A stretch of DNA of 64,000 bases from Candidatus Fermentithermobacillaceae bacterium (GCA_012837895.1 DUQH01000003.1:62001-126000); one strand, 5' to 3'. Positions 34,637 through 44,234 are shown, counted from the first letter of the stretch. The notes: generated by a model from the letters alone, not told the origin. Numbers and translations: made by a program.

Positions 34637-36721
34637 ATGAATAAGGAAGCTTTTGTTCCCAGAACTGAAAACTCAAATCCACTGACAAGAGACATAGATA
34701 CATGGCCGTTGCGCAAAATCCTTGAGGTCATGAACTGCGAAGACCACAGGATCGCTCCTGCGATAGCCCGCGAGATCCCCAAAATCCAAGAAGCTGTGGA
34801 AATGGTGGTTGAGAGCTTGTCAAACGGGGGCCGTCTGTTCTATGTAGGTGCAGGCACAAGCGGTCGCCTGGGAATCCTTGACGCAGCGGAACTCAGTCCT
34901 ACGTTTGGCTTGCCCAGGGACAGGGCTATAGCGATCATATCCGGTGGTAAACAAGCTGTGTTCTCCGCAATTGAAGGCGCTGAAGACAGCGAACAAGACG
35001 GCAAGGAAGCCCTCATGGCACACCGGCCCAACCGCGACGATGTGGTCGTGGGCATTGCTGCCAGCGGGAGGACTCCCTTTGTGCTGGGGGCAATGAAGGC
35101 AGCAATTTCATCAGGCTGCAAGACCATAGCTGTCGTAGGTGACCCCAGGGGGCCTGTGGCCGGTTGCGCTCAGACTACCATATCCCCTGACGTAGGGCCT
35201 GAAGTGATCACAGGCTCCACCCGCCTGAAGAACGGTACGGCTCAGAAAATGGTACTCAATATGATATCCACAGCAGCAATGATAGCTCTGGGCAGGACCT
35301 ACTCAAACCTCATGGCAGGCACCAGCCCGACCAACCAAAAACTGTCCTCAAGGGCCAGGCGCATCCTTCAGGAAGCCACACAGTGTGAACCTGACCAGAT
35401 ACAAGCTGCTTTAGAACAATCGGACGGCGAAATTGCGCCTGCGCTGATCATGCTGATGTCAGGGCTCGACCTTGATGACGCCAGGAACGCCCTTAGACAA
35501 GCTTCCGGTTCCATAAGGAAAGCTCTTAGACTGGCCATGGGAGAAGACTTTACTGAAAGGAGAATCCCTCAAATGACCTGTAAGACTGTTTCAACTGAGG
35601 CCAAACAAACACTGTACTTCGGTACGCCGGAAGAAGCAGGGTTCGACCCTGGAAGACTTGAACAAGCGTTTGGAGTAGTCCGTGAAACTGTGGGTGACGG
35701 CGAAGGGCCCATACCCGGCGCGGTAGCTGCAGTAATCAGGAACAACGTGGTCATCGGTCCGCGGGCTTGGGGTTGGGCTGCCCGGACACCTGAGCGGGTG
35801 CCTGTAACCCCCAACACCATTTTCGACATGGCTTCACTCACCAAGGTGATAGCTACCACCCCGTCAGTACTGATGCTATGCGAACAAGGCAAATTCCGCC
35901 TTGATGACCCTGTCTCCATGTTCATACCTGAATTCGGAGCCCACGGCAAACACGCTATCACTATAAGGCACCTGATGAGCCATACTTCCGGGTTGCCCGA
36001 CCACATCCAATTCTGGAAGGAAGGGCTCGAAGGCAAGCAGATTATCGAAAGGATATGCTCCCTGGAAATCCCCGAAGGCAACCATCCTGGAAAACAGGTG
36101 ATATATAGCGACCTCGGCTTCATACTCTTAGGCGAGATAGTTGAAAGGGTAACCGGAATGAACATCAAGCAATTCTCTGAAGAAAAGGTGTTCCGGCCCC
36201 TTGGCATGTATGATACTGGTTTCGTGCCGCCTGAATCTTTAAGACACAGGATAGCTGCTACAGAATACCGTGAGGACTTCGGCAAGGTGATGTGGGGCGA
36301 AGTGCACGATGAAAACGCCCATGCATTGGGAGGAATAGCCGGCCACGCAGGGCTCTTCAGCACTGCAGAAGATACGGCCAAGTATGCCCTTATGTGGCTC
36401 AACAACGGCCGTTGGGGAGACACCCGGATCCTGGGCAAGAGCACAGTCTTGGCAGCCATAAAAGAACAAGTGAACCTCGAAGAACGGAGATGCCTCGGCT
36501 GGATGCTCAAGTCGATGACCTTTTCATCAGGCGGAGACTTCCTGTCCGATGTGGCATACGGGCATACCGGGTTTACAGGTACAAGCCTGTGGTGCGATCC
36601 TGCCCAGAACCTTGCCATCATCCTGCTGACCAACAGGGTGCACTCAGGGCGGGAAGGCAATGCCCACATCAGGCTGCGGGCAAGGTTCGCCAACGGAGTT
36701 TCGGCAGCAATTGAAAAATAG
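34637..36721 (+). CDS. Fusion of MurQ etherase and AmiE-like serine hydrolase
   Basis: One frame of 694 residues carries two enzymes. Residues 1 to about 300 are MurQ, the MurNAc-6-phosphate etherase, with the SIS-fold signature YVGAGTSGRLGILDAAE, VGIAASGRTPFV and GSTRLKNGTAQKMVLN. Residues from about 330 to the end are a class-C beta-lactamase-fold serine hydrolase (SxxK as SLTK, YSD, and HTG in YGHTGFTG), like Bacillus AmiE, an N-acetylmuramyl-L-alanine amidase encoded near murQ there. An internal ATG (35573) is preceded by AAAGGAG, so the hydrolase half may also be made alone. The start is ATG 34637 behind GAGGGG; ATG 34631 is closer to the site. No signal peptide is seen. Confidence 0.88.
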   Translation: MNKEAFVPRTENSNPLTRDIDTWPLRKILEVMNCEDHRIAPAIAREIPKIQEAVEMVVESLSNGGRLFYVGAGTSGRLGILDAAELSPTFGLPRDRAIAIISGGKQAVFSAIEGAEDSEQDGKEALMAHRPNRDDVVVGIAASGRTPFVLGAMKAAISSGCKTIAVVGDPRGPVAGCAQTTISPDVGPEVITGSTRLKNGTAQKMVLNMISTAAMIALGRTYSNLMAGTSPTNQKLSSRARRILQEATQCEPDQIQAALEQSDGEIAPALIMLMSGLDLDDARNALRQASGSIRKALRLAMGEDFTERRIPQMTCKTVSTEAKQTLYFGTPEEAGFDPGRLEQAFGVVRETVGDGEGPIPGAVAAVIRNNVVIGPRAWGWAARTPERVPVTPNTIFDMASLTKVIATTPSVLMLCEQGKFRLDDPVSMFIPEFGAHGKHAITIRHLMSHTSGLPDHIQFWKEGLEGKQIIERICSLEIPEGNHPGKQVIYSDLGFILLGEIVERVTGMNIKQFSEEKVFRPLGMYDTGFVPPESLRHRIAATEYREDFGKVMWGEVHDENAHALGGIAGHAGLFSTAEDTAKYALMWLNNGRWGDTRILGKSTVLAAIKEQVNLEERRCLGWMLKSMTFSSGGDFLSDVAYGHTGFTGTSLWCDPAQNLAIILLTNRVHSGREGNAHIRLRARFANGVSAAIEK

Positions 36722-36743
36722 GGGCGACAAGGAGGTAAGGCCG

Positions 36744-38366
36744 GTGGAACAGCTTACTCTCGAAGAGAAAATCGGACAGGTGTTCATGTTTGGATTCCCG
36801 GGAAAGGACCCTGAAGACGCCCACTACCTGATCAGGAACTTCAAACCTGCAGGCATTATATATTTTGCCCGCAACTGCGGCACTGTGGAAGAAACAGCTA
36901 TGCTGTCAGCCCAACTGCAAGAGTGGGCACGCAATTCAAGCCCGGGCATCCCGCTGTTTATTGCCGCAGACCAAGAAGGAGGGGTTGTGGCAAGGCTGAC
37001 CCAGGGTATACCGGTCATGCCGGGACCCATGTCCCTGGCTGCAGCAGTTGCCGGCGGGGACGACAAGTTCATAGAAGAAGCATCGTACGCTACAGCCATC
37101 CAGCTTCGCAGCGCAGGGATAAACCTCAACGCCGCTCCGGTGCTTGACGTCAACGACAATCCTGAAAACCCGATCATAGGCATCAGGTCTTTCGGCGAAG
37201 ACCCTGAGCTTGTTGCCAGGTACGGCGTGCTTGCTGCAGAAGGCTACCGCCGCGGAGGGGTGATTGCAACCGGCAAGCATTTCCCGGGACACGGCAATAC
37301 CTCTGTAGACTCCCATCTGGACTTACCGGTATTGCCCCATTCCATGGAACGGCTAAACTCATGTGAACTGGTTCCGTTCAAGAAGGCAATAAAAGCGGGT
37401 ATCCCTGCAATTATGACCGCCCATATCGTATTTCAGGCAATTGACAGCCAAAAGCCTGCCACCTTATCTAACGCGGTACTGAGAGGGCTGCTGAGGGACA
37501 CCTTAGGATTCCAAGGTGCGATAATGACTGACTGCCTTGAGATGAACGCAATTTCTAAGCATCCTGGGACTGCAAGGGGCGCTGTGGAAGCGTTCAAGGC
37601 AGGATGTGACTTGCTCCTCATCTCACATACACGCGAGTTCCAGGAACAAGCATGGGCCGGTCTGTTGGAAGCTGTAAAATCAGGTGAGGTTTCAGAAAAG
37701 CGGCTGGATGAATCAGTAAACCGCGTACTTGATCTCAAGCGGGCGTTCCAGATTCCTAACCCTGTCCCAGCCGGAAATGCGTACGACCCACGGTTTGAAG
37801 AGCTTTTTCACGAACTCCACCTGCGATCGATTACCCTGGTGAAAAACGACAAAAACCTGCTCCCCCTGGTCCCACCTGATGGCCGCAAGATGAGACTGTG
37901 CCTGGCCGCCACTATGCCCAAGAGGCTGCTCCAGGTCGAGGATGATCCTCTAAAGCAACAAAGTGCCGTGGCCGAAACCGGGCCGAGGACCGGATTGGGA
38001 AAGAGCCTTCTGAGCTTGTGCAGCACCCTCAAGATAGATGAGATTGACATAGACGGGCCGGACGCCCTGGAGACCTGCCTAACGCTGGCAGACAAAGCAG
38101 ACGCGACTATCATCCTCACCCAGGACGCAGTCAAAAACCCGTTCCAAGCAAAGTTTGCACAGAAGGTTATCGAAGCTGTGCCCAACGCTTTGCTCATTGC
38201 AACTAGGAGCCCCTATGACATCAGGGTGATCCCTGCTGCCCATACCTACTTGTGCACATACAGCAGCCGCCCTGAAACTATGCGCGCCCTTGCCCACGTG
38301 CTTACCGGCAAGAGGGCACCCTCAGGCAAACTGCCTGTAACTATTCCAGGGCTCAGCCTAAACTAG
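36744..38366 (+). CDS. nagZ: Beta-N-acetylglucosaminidase NagZ (GH3)
   Basis: GH3 enzyme removing non-reducing GlcNAc from muropeptides. The N-terminal barrel shows GKHFPGHGNTSVDSHLDLP (Asp-His dyad loop of bacterial NagZ) and the nucleophile Asp in IMTDCLEMNAI. A second domain (about residues 360-540) gives the two-domain layout seen in Gram-positive NagZ. I start at GTG 36744, behind AAGGAGG, giving 540 residues. The Bacillus enzyme is secreted; no signal peptide is visible here. Confidence 0.9.
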   Translation: MEQLTLEEKIGQVFMFGFPGKDPEDAHYLIRNFKPAGIIYFARNCGTVEETAMLSAQLQEWARNSSPGIPLFIAADQEGGVVARLTQGIPVMPGPMSLAAAVAGGDDKFIEEASYATAIQLRSAGINLNAAPVLDVNDNPENPIIGIRSFGEDPELVARYGVLAAEGYRRGGVIATGKHFPGHGNTSVDSHLDLPVLPHSMERLNSCELVPFKKAIKAGIPAIMTAHIVFQAIDSQKPATLSNAVLRGLLRDTLGFQGAIMTDCLEMNAISKHPGTARGAVEAFKAGCDLLLISHTREFQEQAWAGLLEAVKSGEVSEKRLDESVNRVLDLKRAFQIPNPVPAGNAYDPRFEELFHELHLRSITLVKNDKNLLPLVPPDGRKMRLCLAATMPKRLLQVEDDPLKQQSAVAETGPRTGLGKSLLSLCSTLKIDEIDIDGPDALETCLTLADKADATIILTQDAVKNPFQAKFAQKVIEAVPNALLIATRSPYDIRVIPAAHTYLCTYSSRPETMRALAHVLTGKRAPSGKLPVTIPGLSLN

Positions 38367-38382
38367 GGACGGAGGTAGATCA

Positions 38383-39615
38383 ATGACCGGTTGGCTAACA
38401 AGAATCTGCAGCAAACCTTCAAGAATGATAATAGGACTGATGTCAGGCACTTCCGCCGACGAAGTAGATGCCTGCCTGTGCGAAATCTCAGGGTTCGGGC
38501 CGGATACCCGGGCCAGGGTTGTACACCTTGCATCAGTGGATTACCCCTCACATGTGAGGCACCTGCTTACCCACAAGATAGGCAGCCTGGACGTTGAGGA
38601 AGTCGCCAGGCTGAATTTCCTGATAGCAAGGGTTTTCGCTCAAGCGACGCTCAAATGCATTGAAGAAGCAGACTATGATAAGTCAGATATGGACCTCATT
38701 GCTTCCCACGGGCAAACCCTTGCCCACTTTCCTGATACAGACCGCGAATCCCTTCCTGTACGCGCTACCCTGCAGGTAGGCGACATCTCAGTGATAGCCC
38801 AGCTCACCGGGATTGTCACAGTAGGCGATTTCCGGCCTGCTGACATGGCCCAAGGAGGCCAGGGAGCACCCCTGGTTCCGTTTGCAGACTACATCCTGTT
38901 CAGGGATGCTTCACTAGGCAGGATCGTGCAGAACATCGGGGGGATAGCTAACCTGACCTACCTCCCACCTGGGTGTACCCCTGAAGATGTGATAGCCTTC
39001 GATACCGGCCCTGGCAACATGGTGGTTGATGCCGTAGTGGATATGTTGACTCAGGGCAAACAAACCATGGACACTGACGGCAAGTTAGCTTTCTCAGGAA
39101 CTGTCAACCGCCTTTTTCTCGACCATCTCATGTCAAACGAATACTTCGCCAAGCTCCCGCCTAAGTCAACAGGCAGGGAAGCTTTTGGCCAGCAGTATAC
39201 GGCGGAGATCCTGGATGAGTACAAGCACTTCCTGGGCACATCCGGAGAATCGTGGGATCCTGTTCCCTATCTTGAGGACATAGCTGCCACAGTGTCAGAA
39301 CTTACAGTACAGTCGATAATCTCGTCCTATAAGTCGTGGGTGCTTCCAAAAGGACCTATTGACGAAGTGATACTCGGCGGTGGCGGTGCGCGGAATGCCT
39401 ATTTCGTCACCAGGCTGAAGCAGGAACTCTCCAAGCTGAACCCTTGCACCAAGGTGCTTACCCATCAAGACTTCGGGATCTCTGACAAGGCTAAAGAAGC
39501 TTTGGCGTTTGCCATTTTAGGTAACCAGTTTATCGGGGGAATGGCTAACAATATCCCGTCAGCAACAGGAGCTGCCAGGCCTGTGGTCATGGGCAAACTA
39601 GCGTTGCCGTGGTGA
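38383..39615 (+). CDS. anmK: Anhydro-N-acetylmuramic acid kinase
   Basis: AnmK opens and phosphorylates 1,6-anhydro-MurNAc to MurNAc-6-phosphate. Conserved segments include IGLMSGTSADEVDACLCEI near residue 16, IASHGQTLAHFPD, QGGQGAPLVPFADYILF and EVILGGGGARNAYF. The N-terminal motif reads SADEVDA where most copies have a Gly after the first Asp. The length of 410 residues is normal. It is 17 bp after nagZ with GGAGG upstream. Its presence implies anhydro-muropeptides, the product of lytic transglycosylases, are also recycled. Confidence 0.93.
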   Translation: MTGWLTRICSKPSRMIIGLMSGTSADEVDACLCEISGFGPDTRARVVHLASVDYPSHVRHLLTHKIGSLDVEEVARLNFLIARVFAQATLKCIEEADYDKSDMDLIASHGQTLAHFPDTDRESLPVRATLQVGDISVIAQLTGIVTVGDFRPADMAQGGQGAPLVPFADYILFRDASLGRIVQNIGGIANLTYLPPGCTPEDVIAFDTGPGNMVVDAVVDMLTQGKQTMDTDGKLAFSGTVNRLFLDHLMSNEYFAKLPPKSTGREAFGQQYTAEILDEYKHFLGTSGESWDPVPYLEDIAATVSELTVQSIISSYKSWVLPKGPIDEVILGGGGARNAYFVTRLKQELSKLNPCTKVLTHQDFGISDKAKEALAFAILGNQFIGGMANNIPSATGAARPVVMGKLALPW

Positions 39616-39720
39616 ACTATCCAAGACCGAAAGGTACCCCGTGGCACAAGTCATAACCTGCCCGTGGGTTGTAATAGCGATGCACCCAAGAATCCGAAGT
39701 TACCAGGAGAAAAAGGAACT

Positions 39721-40740
39721 ATGAACACACCAGATTACATAAGATTTCCGGGAAACACGCGCGTGAAATATGACATCTTATACATGCTGTTGGAATCACA
39801 AGGCAGGGTGTTTTCGTGGGACGAGATAGCCGGCAGAACCGGTATCACCGTGGAGGAAGCAAAACGGAATATCCAGAGTTTGCTTGACGAAGGTTTCAGT
39901 GTGATAACTGCGAGCGAAGCAGGCTGCACCGTTTCAGAAGGCCAGGACAGCCTGTCTGCCCCCGGGATTTACAGTCAACTAAGGACCCAGGTGCTTGGAA
40001 GGCAAATATGCTACACCCTTACCACAGCTTCTACCAACGATGACGCCCGGGTGCTGGCTGAATCTTGCCCTGACGGCACGTTGGTCATATGCGAAACCCA
40101 GACCAAGGGCAAAGGCAGATTGGGCAGGCAATGGGAATCACCCAGGGGCGGGATATTCATGTCGCTCATCCTTAAGCCGGAGATACAACCTGCCAGAATA
40201 CCCCCACTGGCACTTGTGGCAGGTTACGCCACTGCAAGGGCCCTTGAGCGCGCCGGGCTGAACGCCGTGGTGAAGTGGCCCAATGACGTGTTGGTACAAG
40301 GCAGGAAACTGGCTGGGATATTGTGCGAAATCAGCGCCCAGCAAGGCAGAATCCAATACCTGATTGTGGGGATCGGGATTAACGCCAATATTCCGGCAGC
40401 CCTCATGCCCCCTGGGGTGAGAGAGCGGTCGACGTCTGTATTGGATCAGACCGGGAAGATTACAGACAGGAACTTACTCATAGCCGGAGTGCTAAACGAG
40501 TTTGAGCCTTGTTATCTCCGGTTCCTTGAATCAGGACTCGAAGATCTCATCCCAGAGATTGAACCTAAACTAGCTTATGTGGGAAGCCCCGTGATGATAC
40601 ATAATGCAGCCCTGGGTTCAGAGGAGATACAGCATGGCATCCTCCAGGGCCTGGACAGCGACGGCAGCCTTCTGCTCAGTAGCTCAGCGGGAGAAATCAA
40701 ACGCTTTGCTGCAGGAGATCTGTCGCTCAGGCCCAAGTAA
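39721..40740 (+). CDS. birA: Biotin operon repressor / biotin-protein ligase
   Basis: Class II BirA: N-terminal winged HTH (about residues 8-65, DEIAGRTGITVEEAKRNI), then the ligase core with TTASTNDDARVLAE, GKGRLGRQWESPRGGIFMSL and VKWPNDVLVQGRKLAGIL, and a C-terminal SH3-like domain. It biotinylates carboxylases and could repress biotin genes. I start at ATG 39721 (339 residues), after AGGAG, not at the upstream frame start 39664. It is 105 bp after anmK and may or may not share the transcript. Confidence 0.92.
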   Translation: MNTPDYIRFPGNTRVKYDILYMLLESQGRVFSWDEIAGRTGITVEEAKRNIQSLLDEGFSVITASEAGCTVSEGQDSLSAPGIYSQLRTQVLGRQICYTLTTASTNDDARVLAESCPDGTLVICETQTKGKGRLGRQWESPRGGIFMSLILKPEIQPARIPPLALVAGYATARALERAGLNAVVKWPNDVLVQGRKLAGILCEISAQQGRIQYLIVGIGINANIPAALMPPGVRERSTSVLDQTGKITDRNLLIAGVLNEFEPCYLRFLESGLEDLIPEIEPKLAYVGSPVMIHNAALGSEEIQHGILQGLDSDGSLLLSSSAGEIKRFAAGDLSLRPK

Positions 40741-40741
40741 A

Positions 40742-40773
40742 CGCCTGCCGGTTGAGTCCGGCAGGCGCAAGCC
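40742..40773 (+). terminator. Probable intrinsic terminator after birA
   Basis: CGCCTGCCGG, a 6-nt loop and CCGGCAGGCG form a perfect 10-bp stem directly after the birA stop. It is followed by a poor T tract (GCCTTTGTTT). It lies between convergent genes. Confidence 0.65.
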
Positions 40774-40808
40774 TTTGTTTATGGGTTCTATTCCAACGTC
40801 ACCGTGGC

Positions 40809-41612
40809 CTATGCCAAGGCCATCATGGTCCTTGCCCCCCGGTACGCTTCCAGGTAATCCTTGCCTGTGAATTCAACTGTCACCGGGTCTATACGGACAG
40901 CCCCAGGCATGATTGACGCCCCGTCTGCGTTACCGGACGTATGGAACTGAAGCCTCACTGTGCTTGGTGTGTCAGGCACCAACGGCTTAAACTTGTCAAG
41001 GTTCTTAAGGCTTATAGCAACCTTCTCCCGTATCAGTTCTTGGGCTTTCTCAGGATGGATGCAAAGCGCAGCAAACTGGCTCCTGGGCTCTTTCACAGCT
41101 ACCGTTTCCACCTGGCCAAGGAGTTCCTTTGCTTCTGCAACAACCACCGAGTCTCCTGAAACGAACACCACAGGCACCCCGTAGTGCCCGGCTATCATGG
41201 CATTCATACCTGTTTCACCCAAACACTTGCCGCTAACCCAGAAATTCGCTACCCTGCCTGTATAGGTGTGGTTAAGCACACCTGTAGTCGACGCCCCGGA
41301 GTGATAACCGATGAACATAGCCGCGTCGAAGTCGGGGCCGATCCCTTCCATCATGGATAGTGGCTTTGACGATCCGGTTATCAGCTTTACCCTGGGATCC
41401 AGGTCTTCAATGATGATGTTCCGCATTCCGCCATGTGAATCGTTGATGATTACCTCGGTGGCACCCGCGTCGAAAGCTCCCTTGGCGGCAGCATCTGCCT
41501 CCTTAGTCATAAGCCTTCTGAATCTCTCATAGCTGTCTTTGCCGTACGCAGTGTGGTCCCAGTTGACTACACCTGTAATGCCTTCCATGTCGACTGAAAT
41601 GAACACCTTCAT
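40809..41612 (-). CDS. M55-family D-aminopeptidase (DppA-like)
   Basis: Zinc peptidase releasing N-terminal D-residues such as D-Ala from D-Ala-D-Ala. The metal-binding N-terminal VFISVDMEGITGVVNWDH, the NDSHGGMRNI motif and the GYHSGASTTGVLNHTYTG segment are intact. I start at ATG 41612, 267 residues. It is convergent with birA. Next to the recycling genes a role in using peptidoglycan-derived D-amino-acid peptides is reasonable but inferred. Confidence 0.88.
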   Translation of the reverse strand: MKVFISVDMEGITGVVNWDHTAYGKDSYERFRRLMTKEADAAAKGAFDAGATEVIINDSHGGMRNIIIEDLDPRVKLITGSSKPLSMMEGIGPDFDAAMFIGYHSGASTTGVLNHTYTGRVANFWVSGKCLGETGMNAMIAGHYGVPVVFVSGDSVVVAEAKELLGQVETVAVKEPRSQFAALCIHPEKAQELIREKVAISLKNLDKFKPLVPDTPSTVRLQFHTSGNADGASIMPGAVRIDPVTVEFTGKDYLEAYRGARTMMALA

Positions 41613-41777
41613 GCTCAAATGCCCCCAATTCCCTTATAGCATTAGCCAACCGCTTAACAATATACTGTTCTGCGTTGGACACAGCTTTCCTGCCTTGAAT
41701 CGCTCCTTTGGCCACGCAAATGTGAATCCCGCCGGTAACCTTCGCAAACCCTGGCGATTACCTGCAAGGGGCATTTG

Positions 41778-43586
41778 CTAGGTGTCCATTGCAACCGGAC
41801 CGGATCTGCCGGATATGACCAACCTGTCCTCAACTATCCGGATCTCAACCGATTCCAAGGGGTTTTCTGTCCTCGCTTTGAGCCTGCCCAAGATAATTGT
41901 GGTATTAGGGAAGATCGTGCCTGCAATGATCCTGCCTTTTTCAGACACTCTGAGTATTGTTGTAGCGGAACCCCGCCCTCCAGCTTGATTGACCTGGATC
42001 AGCTCGGAAGCTGTCACTTCACCCCCACGGACAATACCCGGACTTCCGGCAATTTTGACTGCCCTGCCCGCAGACAGGTTTGAATACAAAGCTCCTTGCC
42101 CTGTCACTATGATATCCCTGGAAGCTTCAAGGTAAGAACTCTGGACGTAGGGCAATACTATGTCTGATTCGCCACGCGACAACTCATAATCAATCCAGGA
42201 TCTCACATGACTTATGTCCTCTTCAAGAGCTTGTGCCCTGTGATAAACACCGCTGTCACGTCCTGCGATCTTTTTCCTTGTGCTCAAAATCCTGCGGACA
42301 ATTTCCTGGGGCAGCTGGGACAAGTCTTCCTTATACAAAGCTCCCAATGACACGATCAGCTGCCTGAAGTAATCAAACAGCACTTCTGAATCTGAGACAG
42401 TTATCATGTCTGGTACTTGATTCTCATCCCCGTTCTCGGCTTCTTCTGCCAAACGCTTGTCGAGGGCCCTGATCTCCATAATCCGGACAAGGCTCTCTTC
42501 CACGTTGGAGAGCAAGTCATTCAATTTGTGAAGCCATCTGACATCTTTGCCGGCTGAAATACGCGACTTGAACACATTGCCCCTGATTGTTACACTTCCC
42601 CAGGCATTGAGTTCAGCATCTGTGACAGTCCCGGTGATAATCTGGTTGCCCTCACTTTCGACTCTCATGCCTTCAAACACGTTACCTGCTATCTCTATAC
42701 TTCCTGATGTCCTGAGGTTTCCTGAAGAGAGGTCCACATCCCCCCGGTGGTAGTACACTTCATCAACTTCCACTATTCCTGAACTTTCGTTGTATCTAGG
42801 CCAACCCGAAGTTGTAGCTACAGCAAAAAGCAACTCCCTTTCTTGCTTCAACTCGACCCCTTTCCCTGCCCTGAGCCCGGGATCCCGCGGCTTCTTCGGG
42901 TGAAGCGTCTTGCCACTCACTCCTTTGCCGGGCAGTCCTGGGATTGCCTGCCTCTTTACTGCGATTGTCTGTCCGGCCCTTACATCAGGGATCCTGATAG
43001 AAGATCTGAAGTCAATCCTGATTTCGTCAAGGGGGAGTTCCACCACTTTCTCCAGGGGAACTGCAAATTCAAGTTTCCCATCTTGCCCGGGTGTAGGAGG
43101 GATACCTGATGCAATAAGCACCGGTTTAGCCGGTTTTTCTGCACATACCATGTGGCATGCCTGGGTATCCAGGCCAAACCTGATACCTGCTTTTTGTGCA
43201 CCTTCAATGATAACTTGCGGTTCCACACGTGCAGGGATTGTCTCGCTTTCAACTGCCAACTGCAATACAGGTGAAGGTTCCGTATCCTTCAGCATGTACC
43301 GCACGCCGTCTTTGACTTCTAGTATTACATAAGCCTCCAGATCATCTTTGCTTACCTGAAATCTGAAGGATATTTGGGGCAGTTGTTCCACAGGGCGCAA
43401 TATGACGTTGCTGGACCCTGTGACCTCGGTCTCGCCTGTTATCTTGACCCCTTGTACGAAAACCTCCACCTCATCAACAGGCCTTATCTTCGCAGGCGCC
43501 CCTCCGGGATCAGGATCGGCAACCCTGAGTCTTCCGTTTTCAACCCAAGCTAAACCTGAGGTAGTCTTACCGCTGTTGGGCTGCAT
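41778..43586 (-). CDS. FapA-family (DUF342) protein
   Basis: A 602-residue protein of the flagellar assembly protein A type. The N-terminal beta-rich region (about 1-200) precedes the DUF342 core with AIPGLPGKGVSGKTLHP and a beta-helix of repeated short strands (GNLRTSGSIEIAGNVFEG, GTVTDAELNAWGSVTIRGN). A helical segment of about 160 residues then interrupts before more beta-helix (GRAVKIAGSPGIVRGGEV). Such proteins affect polarity or flagellar assembly in Vibrio; the role in spore formers is unclear and no flagellar genes are in the window. GGAGGG precedes ATG 43586. Confidence 0.78.
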   Translation of the reverse strand: MQPNSGKTTSGLAWVENGRLRVADPDPGGAPAKIRPVDEVEVFVQGVKITGETEVTGSSNVILRPVEQLPQISFRFQVSKDDLEAYVILEVKDGVRYMLKDTEPSPVLQLAVESETIPARVEPQVIIEGAQKAGIRFGLDTQACHMVCAEKPAKPVLIASGIPPTPGQDGKLEFAVPLEKVVELPLDEIRIDFRSSIRIPDVRAGQTIAVKRQAIPGLPGKGVSGKTLHPKKPRDPGLRAGKGVELKQERELLFAVATTSGWPRYNESSGIVEVDEVYYHRGDVDLSSGNLRTSGSIEIAGNVFEGMRVESEGNQIITGTVTDAELNAWGSVTIRGNVFKSRISAGKDVRWLHKLNDLLSNVEESLVRIMEIRALDKRLAEEAENGDENQVPDMITVSDSEVLFDYFRQLIVSLGALYKEDLSQLPQEIVRRILSTRKKIAGRDSGVYHRAQALEEDISHVRSWIDYELSRGESDIVLPYVQSSYLEASRDIIVTGQGALYSNLSAGRAVKIAGSPGIVRGGEVTASELIQVNQAGGRGSATTILRVSEKGRIIAGTIFPNTTIILGRLKARTENPLESVEIRIVEDRLVISGRSGPVAMDT

Positions 43587-43679
43587 ATTTCTGCCCTCCG
43601 TTCCAAATCATCTAACTGTGCCCTCTCAAGACCTATCGGAAAGTTGAAGGGCAAGTATGAGAAGAAAATAAGACAGACA

Positions 43680-43708
43680 TTGTTGCATTTGACTCGCTGT
43701 GGTATACT
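43680..43708 (+). promoter_or_regulatory. Predicted promoter for the 43743 gene pair
   Basis: TTGTTG (43680-43685) and TATACT (43703-43708) lie 17 bp apart, about 35 bp before the start codon at 43743. The -10 is good, the -35 weak. Confidence 0.45.
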
Positions 43709-43742
43709 AAACTTGCTCATGCATGATGAGGAGTGAATCGCA

Positions 43743-44198
43743 ATGTCAAACGCTGACCCCTACACACGGAAACTTGTCAACCCAAGCTACTACGCACAAA
43801 GAAACGAGCTCGTAGCAAAAGTGGTAGCGGTTCTAAGAGGCCAACTTGATAACCGCAACCTGCAGCTCATTCCTCAGCCGTCGCGAGCCATAAGGCAAGG
43901 CGAAATCCACGAACTTATCGTCACTGACGAAAATGCAGCCCCTGGCTGCCAAGTTCAAAGAATTGCGTACGTTGCTTTCGTTGAGTTTCTTAACGGAGGG
44001 GTTTTGCTGCATAAAGACAGTGTGCTCACAGAAAAAGGCTATCTGGGTACCATAGCAGGCTACGATCTGGCCCACTTTCCTAACCACATGAACGTAGCGC
44101 TGCAAGGAAGCCTCGAGTCAGGTGAGGACAGGGGCTTGGAAGTTGGTATGCAAGTGGTCTTTAAGGCGCACACTGTTTGCAATGAACACTCAAGCTGA
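43743..44198 (+). CDS. Hypothetical protein paired with a PLP-type enzyme
   Basis: A soluble protein of 151 residues that I cannot name. No transmembrane segment, signal peptide, Cys pairs or HTH is evident. The centre looks beta-rich (EIHELIVTDENAAPGCQVQR, AYVAFVEFLNGGVLLHKDSV) and the end has GLEVGMQVVFKAHTVC. It starts at ATG 43743 behind GAGGAG and is followed after 36 bp by the PLP-type enzyme gene on the same strand, so the two are probably co-expressed. A partner or accessory role for that enzyme is the simplest guess. Confidence 0.7.
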   Translation: MSNADPYTRKLVNPSYYAQRNELVAKVVAVLRGQLDNRNLQLIPQPSRAIRQGEIHELIVTDENAAPGCQVQRIAYVAFVEFLNGGVLLHKDSVLTEKGYLGTIAGYDLAHFPNHMNVALQGSLESGEDRGLEVGMQVVFKAHTVCNEHSS

Positions 44199-44234
44199 AG
44201 AAAACAAAACAAAGGAAAGGGTGGAAAAGGTCTC

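Noticed and set aside
41527-41715. Short minus-strand frame overlapping the start of the M55 peptidase gene (AEQYIVKRLANAIRELGAF)
   Set aside because: The translation looks somewhat protein-like, but a stop lies just upstream, there is no ribosome site, and it overlaps a well-supported gene start by 86 bp. At most it is a decayed remnant.
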